DNA of 64,000 nt from Trematomus loennbergii (taxonomy: Eukaryota; Chordata; Actinopteri; Perciformes; Nototheniidae): assembly GCA_012861695.1 (NCBI GenBank), contig JAAOOA010000086.1:6854385-6918384 (forward strand), given 5' to 3'. Position numbers and translations under genes: made by a program. Shown piece after piece: positions 1-13,100 of this stretch. The notes beneath the pieces were generated by a model. It did not search any database and was not told the DNA's origin. It saw only the letters and a list, made by a program, of their open reading frames with translations. How positions within the stretch are numbered: the first letter of the stretch is position 1; each line of letters opens with the position of its first letter.

Positions 1-689
1 TCTACGGACTTAGGAAAAACATTTATGGTCCTAAGAGAATCCAACTGCACTAACACCAGGCTACATAATTATGGACATAGTTATGCTGCGTTCCAGACAA
101 CTCACAAAATTCCTACTAGAACATTTGTATTGAAACGCCCCTTGAATCAATTCACCCCGCCTCCATATTTTCTAGTTGTCTTACGGCAAACAACAATGAA
201 GGCGAACATTGTAAATAGTAAACCCTAGATTAAAAAGCAACCTACAGTATATTTTCATGTATTTCAGTAAAATCAATCAAACTATAATTGGTAAAACCTG
301 TTCTGAATGTAAATTGATGTCAAGACAGGTCATCAATGTAATTAGGTAGAGGGTTAAAGTAAAATATCTCAAAAAGTTATCTTCTCCACCAAAAGGTTTT
401 GTGAAAAACATTTAAAAAATGCCAAAGAAAACGGGATCCCCCCGCTGGTGAACACTTGCCAACACAATGTTGCCGTTGAAGGACCACTTCTGTAAAACTA
501 AGCTTTAAATATGAAATAAAGAAGGCCGTCAGTCACAAAAGTCAAAGGATAAGTCCCATTGAGGACCCTCTGTCCACTCATATCCAGCCACATGATTTCC
601 CATTAGTGTGTTTGTATGTAAATATGAAATTATCTTTGAGTGCTTTTTGACTTTCTTTTTTAACTCACGACCGTCTCTCCTGTCCTCAG
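1..689 (+). other. macf1 intron, left edge
   Basis: AT-rich, no exon or repeat that I can support; the preceding exon is outside the window. Confidence 0.6.
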
Positions 690-858
690 GTGGCAGAGCG
701 GATCGCCCAGCTGCAGGAGGCCCTGTTGCATTGTGGGAAATTCAGGATGCTCTGGAGCCTCTGCTCAGCTGGCTGAGCGACACAGAGGAGCTGGTGGCCA
801 ATCAGAAGCCTCCATCAGCAGAATACCGCGTGGTCAAGGCTCAGATCCAAGAGCAAAG
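690..858 (+). CDS. macf1: macf1 exon a, spectrin repeat
   Basis: The acceptor is CCTCAG and the donor GTACGA. It reads [18 protein letters not shown], then resumes as [20 protein letters not shown] one frame on. One C is missing near 744 (TTCAGG where TTCCAGG is needed) and one A near 855 (CAAAG where CAAAAG is needed) to join the phase-0 next exon. The true exon is probably 171 nt. Confidence 0.88.
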
Positions 859-1116
859 GTACGAGATATGAGGAGAGGAAACTTTTCTTTTAAAAAAAAA
901 AAAAAAGCAAAAAGTTATAAGAAATGTTAAAAAAAATCAAACATTTCAGAAATCAAAGCAGAAGAGATATATTTAAGCTTCAGAAGAGGATGTTAAGAGT
1001 TTTCTGCTCAGGTTAACTTTTAAGTAGATTCATTTTATTTTTTTAAAACATTGCTGATACTCGGATGCCCTCAGTGTCCTTCAATAACAAACAATAGGTA
1101 TTTGAATGACAAAACA

Positions 1117-1187
<71 letters not shown>

Positions 1188-4100
1188 CACACAGCGTCAA
1201 TGATCCATCTGCCTGGCATCCAAATGGCCCCAGTTGATAGTTTGCCAGTCAGACTGGCATAAAAACAGAAACACACGCATGCATGGTGGATTAGCATTGT
1301 TTACAGAGACACACACACATTTCCCTGTTTATCCAACATTTACTTCCTGTGTTTGTGCACATAACTGTGCAGCAGTCTGACCGGCCATCAATCACACGTG
1401 TTTACATCCGTAACAAAGGGTGGTGTCACTGTTTGGCTGAGAGAGTGTAAAGGAGTGCATTCCTGTGGTTCAAAGAGAGGCTGCTATCAGGAAGGAAGGA
1501 TGTCCATTAATGTATGTTGTGTCTGATCTGAACTGTTTTATCCCTTGTTGAGTGAACTTACAATTTGTTATGTGTCTACCATATCAAAAGTAGCACCCCC
1601 CTTGTTAAATGTTTAAAAACAGATTAAGATGGTGAAAGATCTAGTCCATCGTCGAACCTAATTCAGAAACTGCTGTTAAGAAAACCCTGTTTGGTCTTTA
1701 TTTCCTCCAATACCGGTGTGTTTCTCCTCCTCCAGCTGCTCCAGAGACTGTTAGATGACCGCCGGCCGACAGTGGAGATGATCCGCGCTGAGGGAGAGAG
1801 GATCGCAGCCACGGCCGACACTCAGGACCGGGAGAAGATCCAGAGCCAGCTCCAGAGTCTGGCAGAGAGATGGACCGAGCTGCTGGACAAGGCCAGCGGC
1901 AGGTGAGTCTCTGGGTGCAGGGGGGGGGGGGGCAGGAGAGAGGGGTCTCTGACTACCAAGAGTATAATAATAGTATGAGTGATGCCTCATCTTTATCTGC
2001 ATCGCTGCTAAAGTACCACATTCAAACAGAATGAATAGACATTTTGTGTACAGCCTGACACAAAACCATCAGTTCCGTCTATTTTATCTCTGAAAGGCAA
2101 CATAGATAATATCATAGAAAGCCAAACAGCACCGATTGATCTTGCTGTAAATGTGTGGTTTTGGAAAGTAATTGGTGTGTTCCTCAACGGCATGTTATCT
2201 TGTGTTTTATCATGTTATCTTGTTTCATCTGTGTGCCGCTCGGTTGAGCATACTGCACTTATAAAAGGAAAGTGTCATTACTTTCAGTCTCTGTGGTCTG
2301 CGAGTAATTTAAGCAGCACTCCTTGTTCACTTGGGAAATAAATGAGTACACCCTCGCAAAGCACACTGAAGAGGTTTGTATGGATGATCTCATTTAAAGT
2401 AATGTCATAATAAACATTACAATGTGCTTAACAACATGCAAACATCCTGTAAGGCATGATGTCAAAATGTCTGCCATGTCTCTGGAATATATTGCACTGT
2501 CTAGTATGAACACAAACAACATACATATTAGGAGAGAGTCAATACAATCTCACACACACACACCACACACACTACTGTTTTTTTATAAGCAAAGTGTGAG
2601 ATGCTAACACACACACACAATAAGGCCGACAAATGTGTTTTCTCACCACTCTCTTGCGACAATAATACATTTATCAATTTAGGAAATTCTTTAAAATGTG
2701 ATACTATATCATAAAGGTTTCATGAACATTTAATAAACTGTGTTTGTTAAAAAAGACGGCAGCTGTGTGGCACAACATCAGGTCCATGTTGAGCAAACAA
2801 AAGCAATAAATCAACAATAAAACCTCCTTATCATCATCTCTTTCCCTCCGTTTTGTCTTGCAGGCAGAGGCAGCTGGAGGAGCTGCAGGTTTTGGCTCTT
2901 CAGTTCCACGAGGCCCTGGAGCCTCTGGGAGAGTGGCTGAGTGCCACCGAGAGGCGCCTGGGCTCCGCTGAGCCAATGGGAACCCAGACGGCCAAGATCA
3001 CACAGCAGATCGTCAAGCACAAGGTACCGTTTGGCCCCCATTGTCTCGCCTCGCCTCATAAGAGGTCACAAAGGTCCACTTTTATCTGGGTCAGTGAGCA
3101 GGAGACTGGATACCTGCCGGTTTTTGGATAGTGTAATCTAAATAACAAAATCATATCTAAATGTACACAGTCCTCTAATCCTAATTCTTGAAAAAGGTGA
3201 GTTTTGAATTAGTGAAAGTTGTGTCTTCATAGAGAACTTTACTAAATCAAGATATGTTGATGGAGACAAAAGCAATCGATCTCAGGATCATAGATTCAAA
3301 CTAATAGGTCTAATATCTCACAGTAAAGAGTTTTACATTAAACAATACTTATGTAAACAAGTAAATATCAACTTTACTAAAGTGAGGAAAATACCGGGAA
3401 TCTCGAGATATGTGGTCGGAGACAAAAGCAATCGTTCACAGGATCATAGATTAAGACTCTCTGATCGATCACAGTTAAAGAGTATGAGAATACTTATGTG
3501 AACAAATAAATAAAACAATTTCCTTAGCTTTTTAAACATTTTGTACATGTGATACATTTAAACTACATTAGCCACATTTATAATTGTAGGCAATCCATGT
3601 ATGTATAACCTAAAACATGGTCTTTTTAATCTAATTCCATATTTTAAACAATATTACAGACCATAAAAGTACAATTCTTTGCAAGTAGTGTATCATATTT
3701 TACACACTATTTAATGATTTCATGCAAGCACATGTATTACCTTTTGAAATATAGTTGGTATTCCAGTTATGCAGCTCGCCTTTTGCACGGACAAATAACA
3801 TAGAGAGCACATACAGTGCTCCATCTCGATAATACCCTTAATCTAAGCTACTGTAACTCAATGGAAACATGCTGGAAGAGGAAGCACGAGGCACAAAGCA
3901 ATCATTCACGACCCCAACATACGCTTTACAACATGCATGCTACGTTTTTTTTTCATTCCAGTTGTTTGTAAGTCTTGGTTTTATTTTATATTTTATTTCT
4001 AAATGTGTTATTATTACAAATGGAAAACAAATGGATATACTAGCAATGAGAAAATAATTAGAAAAACACATATGGTACACATTCAAAGCCAGGAATAATA

Positions 4101-7100
4101 GAAGAAAAAGAGTAATAGGAAAAGAGTAATAGTGTCTTGTATTGAAGACAGTAACTCAGCCTTATCTTCATCTCAGTTGATTTATAGTATTTTTTAATAT
4201 GTTTACAAGGGATAGCCATAAAAAGGACATCATTTAACTGTAAACATCCAGAGAGGGAACGTTTTATGAGGAAAATAATAAATTTAAAAAATGCTGGTAG
4301 CAGTCTGCCGCACACAGTGCCACACATGTTATAAGTCAAGAGAGAACAGCAAGGACAAAAAGTTTTTGTAAAAATATCTTAACTAAATGAGGAAGCAGAT
4401 GTTAATCATAAAGCACTTTTTTGTTTGTTTTAAGTTGTTCTCATTCATTTATTCTTTGATGTTTATGCTTTCCTGTCAATCTATGATTTGTCATTTGCAT
4501 GCTCACATTTTAAGTTTTGATCCATCTTTTTGTTCTGTTGTTTTGCTGTCCTTTTCTCACTTCCCTTCACCCTGCCCTCAACACACACACACACACACAC
4601 ACCACACATACACACAACTCCCAGGCGATCCAAGAGGAGATCTCCTCACGTGAATCTGAGGTTAACCACCTCGAGTCCGTCAGCCAATCGCTGACTCCGC
4701 TCAGCTGCACGGCCGATCGCAATTGGCTAAGCGAGCGCGTGGGGGCGGTGAGGTCCAATCACTCGGAGCTCACTGATTGGTGCTCCCGGCGGGCGGGCAT
4801 GCTGGAGCAGGCGCTGGCTAACGCCCAGCTGTTTGGGAGGAGGAGGTGGAGGTGCTGAACTGGCTGGCAGAGGTGGCTCAGAGGCTGGCTCAGGTCTCCG
4901 TGCAGAGCTACCAGCACCAGCTGCTGGCCGAGCAGCACAAACACACCCTGGTACGCCCTCACGCACTCTCTGAATCACTCGTTCTCCTTCCAAAACATGG
5001 GAGCAGTATTTAGTACGTTTATTAAGAATAATATACAATATATCAATAATTATAAAATTACATTTTGAATCGATTCAAACTGCACAGATATTTCATTATA
5101 AATGTTGACATTTCAAATTAAATTATATATTTAATTATTTATATATTCATCTTTCTTGTAAACTTTTTTTTTTTTTACTTATAATAGTTTTAAAATATAT
5201 ATTTTTTATAATAGTTACATTTTTGCTCCTTTTCTTACAAATTCATTATTCAAACACTTAAGGAAATGTCTTGTTTGTTTGCCACCTTGGCAAAAAACCT
5301 GATACTGATTCTGAAGTAAATATACTTTTTTTGTATTTAAATACATTACTTGAATATCAATGTATGACAATATATATACCTAAAATAATTCACGTAATCA
5401 TTTCCTTCAGTATTTTATTGTATTAGGATGTACTTCTCTTATACGAAGACCTGTAGCACTACTGGTGTAGTTTATTTACTTCAACTTTTTGATCAGTTTC
5501 TTAAAGGATGCTCACTGTACATAAGACTTTGTTCTCGGAGCCAAAGAGAAAATATCTTACTAGATGTTAAACCCGCTCTTTTCTCCCCTCAGGCTCTAAA
5601 TGAAGAGATTGTGAGCAGGAAGAAGACGGTGGACCAGGCTATCAAAAATGGACAAGCTTTACTAAAACAGACCACAGGTAATCTCAGAGCCCTTAATTTA
5701 AACTCTATCGCAATCTAAATGTGTGCTTAACATGTCTGAAAGTGTTCAAGTATTGTATTTAATTCGATTCTTAGAAAGAAGATATAAAAAGCAGTCAATT
5801 TCTGTAAAATTGTAAATGATGTTGTGAAACCTAGTGAAAAATCCCCACCCATCCAATAGTTGTTGTAGATTCCTATACAACAATCAGCGGTGAACCAAAC
5901 TGTAACATCTGGTTTGTGTCTCTGTCCTAATGATATTAGCCATGCTGACTGCTGGCACTATTAGTAGATCATTGTCGGTCTATCCCATAATAACACTTTT
6001 TCAGACCAATGTTGTAACAACTAGAGGTACTGTCAAGCCAAGAAGCTGTGAGATTTGGCAGAACATGCTTGCAACGGGGAATATTAGGAGATAATTAAGA
6101 AGAGCCACAAATTAGAAAGGGATTTGATCTGGTGTGTCGCCTGCAGGAGAGGAGGTCCTGCTGATCCAGGAGAAGCTGGACGGCATCAAGTCGCGCTACG
6201 CTGAGATGACGACGGGCAGCAGCAAGGCGCTCCGCACGCTGGAGCAGGCCCTGCAGCTGGCCACACGATTCGCCAGCGCCCACGATGACATCAACCAATG
6301 GCTGGATGCCGTTGAGGCGGAGCTTAACAACGTGGAGCCCGACGCAACACCCGCCTACCAGGAAAGACAGAAGGTGGGAAGAGTTTAAGACAGATTTTTG
6401 CAATGATTTTGAAGACACTATAAAACAAAAGGGTATGCAGAAACTCATTTGTGACTTTATGTTTTTCAAGTTAATGCAGTTAAGTGATAGCAGATGCTTT
6501 TGATGGTGTTTTCACTATTTGACATTACAAATCTGCTTCCTGGTATATTATTAACATGGCTGTGAGTCACTTAGTTTAAAATGAGTGTTTGGATCAATAT
6601 CTATACATTGCATCTGTTCTCTTGTACACTCATTTATGGATTTGTGTTATAGAATATTTGTCTGTTGAAGATGCAGTTTATTTTAGCATTATGGAGTTTT
6701 GTGAAAGTGACTCCCGCTGGGGCACTTGAATGACAGTCTGTAACCGAGTGTTAAGTTGATAAACTTTAATCATCCACATTTTACACTTACTTTTGGTGAC
6801 AGCTCCTGTCGGTAATGACATTTTCATCCTCTCCAGTATCAACCCACTCACAGTTGCCATGGTGACATTGATTTCTTGGAACTCAATTACAGTTTATCAT
6901 AGCTATTGAATTTATTTAGAAATGATTGCCGTTTCATTTGTTGCTGCCATCCAGTTGGTTTCACTCTATAACGCCATTTTCAGCATTTCAAATGTAATAC
7001 GTTTTCAGTTTTTAAAGACAAAAATGCTCCATTTGATTGAGCTTCTTTTTCTGTAAACAATCCTTATCTTTGACTTTTGCAGGAGCTGAAGAAGGTGTCT

Positions 7101-10100
7101 GCAGAGAAGCGCCTGGTGCTGGACACGGTGAACGAGGTGGGCAGCGCTCTGCTGGATCTGGTGCCGTGGAGGGCCCGCGAGGGTCTGGACCGCCTGGTCG
7201 CCGACGCCAACCAGCGCTACCGCCAGTTGATGAAACCATCAGGCAGCGTGTGCAGCTGGTACAAGCTGCCATCCAGAGGTCACAGCAGGTACTGCAACAT
7301 ATGTGCAATAAATGTTTTGCTCAAATTCCATTCATTTAATGTATTTTACTGTGAGCACCAGACATTAGAATATATACAATCAACGTAATTAATAAAAAAT
7401 TTAAATATTGATATGTTATTTACATCCACATCTCGTAAACAATCCAGCACTTCTCTCACTATCAGTTAGAAAAACATTTATTTGGGAACTTTTTAGTTAT
7501 GTCTAACTGTAAAAAAATAGTTCCCAAAGAAAATGTATTACGGTTTTAATCCTTTATCTTATATTTTTAAATAAACATGGACCATGCTTAAAAATACTTT
7601 AAACTCAATAATAGAAGAAACCATTTATGCCAGATTTATTTATTAGCTCATTTCTCATTCTCATTCTCATTCTCAACCTGCCTAGACTCTTATTTTGAGT
7701 GTAATTCATTTGTCGTAAGTGAGACAACGAAATTAACATAGTGAAATATCAATTTGACTGATACCACTATTATCACTTTTTATTATCAAATTCTCTACAA
7801 ATATCACAATAATATTGCTATTGTAACTTCTTACACTCAAATAATCGTGTAGCGAAAATCTGATTGTGACGGCCCTTTTACTTTAACCTGCTGAACGCTA
7901 ACTTCTCCATCTTTCAGTACGAGGAGGCGGTGGATGCAGAGCTGGCCTGGGTGGGGGAGACGGAGCGTAAACTGACGTCTCTGGGGCCCCTGAGCCTGGA
8001 GCCTGACGTGACCGTGGCCCAGATGCAGGTGCAGAGGGCCTTCAACATCGACATCATCCGACACAAAGACACCGTGGATCAGCTGCTCAGCACCAAGGAG
8101 GACATCCTGGAAACCTGCAGCGACGCCCAGAAGGACGCACTGATGGTCAGTCACTGAACATGAGAAACTAAACTAATCAAACTTACATGGGATCTTTGGA
8201 ACTGATATCTGCATGTCTTTACATTTCTCCTTCTGCAGGTGAAGACGGATTCGCTCAGCGCTCGATATGAAGGCGTGAATCAGATCCACAGCGAGCGGTT
8301 CTCAGCTCTGGAGCAGGCCCAGGTTTTGGTCGCTCGCTTCTGGGAGACACACGAGGAACTGGAACCATGGCTGGGCGAGACAGAGACCCTCATCACGCAG
8401 CTGCCCCCGCCCGCCATCGACACCGACGCCCTCCGCCTGCAACAGGACCAGATGAGGGTAAGAGAAGATGTCAAGTCTGTTCTCTTATTCCAGCTGAAAT
8501 GTGTATTTTGTTCCTCACTCTCTTTCCCTTGCCTCTCCAGCTGCTGAGGGAGTCCATCGCAGAGCACAAGCCCCACATTGACAAGCTGCTGAAGATCGGA
8601 CCCCAGCTGGCCGAGCTTAGCCTCACAGAGGGGGCGAAGGTGACGCAGCGCTACAGCGAGGCCGAGAGGCGCTACCTGGCCATCAAAGAGGGGGTCAAAG
8701 GTCGTGCGACAACCTTAGACGAGGCCGTTTCACAGTCATCACAGGTACGTCCGAGGAGAAACTGCTCACTGTTTAAAGAAATGTTTTAACTGCAGACCTG
8801 GGTCTCATAAGTTAGTATTTCATCTTCTTGGGTACCAGAAAGTCTGAAGGCTTTGATGAGTTGTTTTAAAGTGAATTCAGTAAGCTTGAATTATATTTGT
8901 GTACGATTTTATCTTATTTGTCAACTTTGCACCCCCAATTTTGCAGGGAGGGAATGATTTGCAAATTGTAGTAAACTTGTAAATGCTGTTTACAGCTTGT
9001 TAGATCATGTCTGCAGCCCAAGTCAAAACAGTCTGATGTGATTCAAAAGCAGCATGAAGTGTGCGTTTGTGTTTGCTGCTGGAAACTAGAGGATAATAAC
9101 TAATTAACATGCATTCATGTCATGAGATCAGTGAAAGCTTCTTTTTTATTTACTGTCTTTTTTGTAAACACAGAATAGGTGAAGACTGGGAAAATGCAGC
9201 ACAATCAGTTGAAAGCATTACAAATATATAGTTTAAAAAGCTCAGGTACAGTTGACTGCATATAAAAGAGGTCAGACAAAGAGTGAGATATTGTTAAGAT
9301 CCTAGATGTTTATAACAATCGCGTTTTCCAAATTTTATCTCCTTCTCCTTTTGAAGTCAGAGTCAAAGTTATTTTCTCCATTAAGCGCATAGAGTTCATG
9401 ATGTTAATAAATACAATAAGCAATGAAGGGGGAGTTCCCCTGGAGCTAGCCGTTTGTAATATGTTTTAGTACTTGGGTCAAAAATAATCCTCAAAAGTTA
9501 TGTATCCATTTTATTGAAAACTTTTAGGGATATTTCAGCGGTACAATAAAATGAAGGAAATTTCAGATGTAGAATCCCTGAGAACATTTTGTAGTTTACA
9601 ATTTTTGAACTGAAATATTATTAGAAAGAGCTAAAACATACATCCTAGGGAAACTATTGCTCAGCCAAAACGTTCCATTATCACAACGTCTATGTCTTTT
9701 AGTGCTCGTTATCTTTCACCTCTCCTTACACTTCATCTCATGAGACGTCATTGAATCACCTGTGTGGCAGCCTTACGTGTCGCTGCCTTTCGATACTGCC
9801 TGACACTGTGTACTGTATGCATGGCTCTGATTTAACTCATTGTAATGTTTCTCCACCCCCATCACACCAATCCATGTGTCTCTTCCTCCACCTGCACACT
9901 GTCCCCATCCCTCACTCCATCCTCACCTCCCACCTCCTTGTTGTCTCTCCTTCCTCACCCTTTACACTTCATCTAAATCTCCCTCACCTTCATGTCCACC
10001 CCCCATCCTTTGCAACCCTCCACCATCCCATCCCTTGTTCATTGTGGATGTGCTGTGTGTGTTAACCCCCCCAAACCACCAACATTTTCTGCGTCATCAC

Positions 10101-13100
10101 TGCTCACTGCATCACCCAGCTGGTAGAGGTAAGACCACAGACTGACATCGACCAACTGGCACTCAGGGGCGGCTGCCACACCTGATTTGGTTTATTAGTC
10201 AAATATGAGTCAATACTTAGATTCTAATTCAGTTCTAATCTGGCCACAAAAAGTCTTAATTTAGCTACAAATTCTAAAACCACAATGTAATATAAAATCT
10301 ACATAATGGTCCGGATCATGTGAATGCCAACCCTGAGTGTCATTCAATTCAATTGGTTAGGAAATGTCTTTTTTTGTAATTTTGTAGATTGAAATAAGCC
10401 TAAAAATTAGACATGCTTTCTATTAAGGATTATTTCAGTCTCATAATAGGCTTGATGTATGTCCTTGAAGCGAGTCATAGCTGTCCTTCTGTATCACAAA
10501 ATATTTCCCTTGTGTCTAAATAATGTTTGTTGTCTTATGTAGTAATAAAGCAAATTGATTGTCTGGAGGTACATACCCATCAATTACTAGAAATGGTACT
10601 GTCTTTGCTCTTTTGTTCATAATGTCTCCACAATCCAAAAGGTTTGTATAGAAGCAGCTCCCTCTTGTGTGGTAGATCAGTCCCAGTTTGTTTACCTGGA
10701 TGACATGCTGAATGTGCAATATTGAGATATTAAAGAGGCCATATAATACTAATCGGGGTTTTCCCTTTCCTCTAGTGTGTTCTATAGGTTTGTGTGCATG
10801 TTAATGGTTTGCAGAGGCTAACATCCCAAAGTTCTCTCCAGAGGGAGTTTCTCTCCCACACACTCCCTCTGCCTGGCTCTTTTGTTCACTTCTGTAACAT
10901 AGTGACATCATTATGTAACAGTCGCTAAACATTAAAGCATGTAAACCGTTCACAGTAGAGGCACACAATACAACTAATGACCTGAAATTGAGCATAATGG
11001 GGCCCTTTTAAACATTTGATAAGAAGTGTATAGCTGTTTTACATCCCTGTTGAAATCTGATGTTCAACTCATAATAAGAAAAGTGAGTGTGCCGCAGATG
11101 GCCGACCACCCACACCATATCTCAGTATTTTCCCACTTTCAAAATGTCCCCCAGCTATCAAAAAACCCAAACCCAGCCCCTCAACACACTCTCTCTACTT
11201 CCTCTTTATTCAACTTTTATCCAACTTCCTTCCGCCCCCAGTTTCACGACAAGATGGACCCCCTGCTGGAGACCCTGGAGGGGGCGGTGCAGCGGCTGCG
11301 GCAGCCCCCCCCGGTGGCAGCCGAGGTGGACAAGATCAGGGAGCAGCTGGGGGAGCACCGAGCCCAGGGGCTGGAGCTGGACAAACTGCTGCCCAGCTTC
11401 TCGGCTCTGTGCGCCCGCGGAGAGGAGCTCATCGGACGGGCTGCTCACGACGACCCTGCCGCTCAGGGTCAGTAGGATGTGCCTGACCGGGAATATAAGA
11501 GAAACAACATTCAAAATCACATACAGGCGTATATTCCATGTGTCAAACAGGATGAGGGATTTACATAAATATGAATAATCTCCCTTATATTTCATTACAA
11601 ATAGTTTGTTTTGAATAATTGATTTGAATTTCACCTTTTAATGATAATAATTGATAAGGTGCTGTGCATACAAATTGTAGGTCTCCATCACAGACTGAAA
11701 AAAATGTAAAATAAAAAAACCTCACTTTCTTATGACCTTAAAAAGGTTGTACTTATTTGAAGCAATGCAGTAGCACCTACGGTGGTTTGGCTTATTCAAA
11801 GTGAGTGTCCTTGCAGGATTCTTTCTTTATTGAGTGAATTCTTCATGGTTTATTGCACCTTTTGTAATTCACTTGTGATATAAGCATTGACTTTATGTAA
11901 TGTAAAAGAAATGGCTACCAACTAAATATCTAAAAACCTAATTGGCTGCCAACTCTTCTTGTAGGCATTCACTGTGTGCCCATAAAAGTGGATTCTTTTA
12001 TTTAAAAAATGGAAAGAACTTGCTATTATTGAAAATAAATATGAAAGAAAAACAGTTCCAAAAGGAAATCAGAAAGTGAAGTGATAGGAAAACATACCAG
12101 GCTTCTGTAATCTGGGAGAAAAACATTACAAATCTTATTTTGGGCTCCAGTCCAACTAGTCCACTGACTAAACAATCCACTGTAAGTTGTAGTGGCATAA
12201 AGCCAGCGCGCAGGCCTTGTCAAATCTTGAAACTGAACAGATTCAGCAGCTCTGCATATTCCATCCAACGCACATGGTCCAAACACACGTGTCTTTGTTA
12301 TAGACCCTCCCTATGCCCTCCACACTTTATGAAGTGAAAGGCCTCACTGTGCAGATACAGTGGGAGTGGACTGATAAGAGACTTAACTTAAGCACTCAAA
12401 CAAAGAAAACATTATTATTACTTTTTTGACATTACACAAAAAATGACCAAGAAGAATGCCCAGTGAGATCCAACCAGCTTTTCTCCACCAGTCTGTGTAA
12501 TCTCTGACTCCTCCCCTTTTCCTCCCCAGCCGTCCGTACCCGCCTCCTGCGCCTGCGCTCCCTGTGGGATGAGATCCGGCAGCGGGCAGAGGAGAAGGAG
12601 GGGAAGCTGAACGACGTGTATGACCTGGCCGGGAAGTTCTGGGCCGACGTGGCGGCGCTGCTGAGCACGCTCCGAGACTCCCAGGACATCGTGAGGGAGC
12701 TGGAAGACCCCGGCGTGGACCCCTCGCTCATCAAACAACAGATCGAGGCTGCTGAGGTATGGAGGGTCAGAGGGAGGGGCTTAATATAAACAGTCGGCAG
12801 AGCAGAGGAACAGAAGAGCCAATAGTGTGTTTTTACTTTGAAGGACTCACTACTCTTTCTCTCCTTCCACCAGGCGATTAAGGCAGAGACCGACGGCCTG
12901 AGGGAGGAGCTGGAGTTTGTCAGGACCCTCGGAGCCGACCTCATCTTTGCCTGTGGAGAAACTGAGAAACCTGAAGTGAAGAAGACCATTGATGAGGTGA
13001 GAAATCAATAGTAGTTGAATGTAACTAAGTACATTTACACTAAAGTACCATTTTTTATTTTAACTTTTAAATCCTCTACATTTAGCTGAAGTTGCTTTTC

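Noticed and set aside
1043..1297. Minus-strand ORF with a CVCVCV stretch
   Set aside because: It is a shadow of the CA microsatellite.
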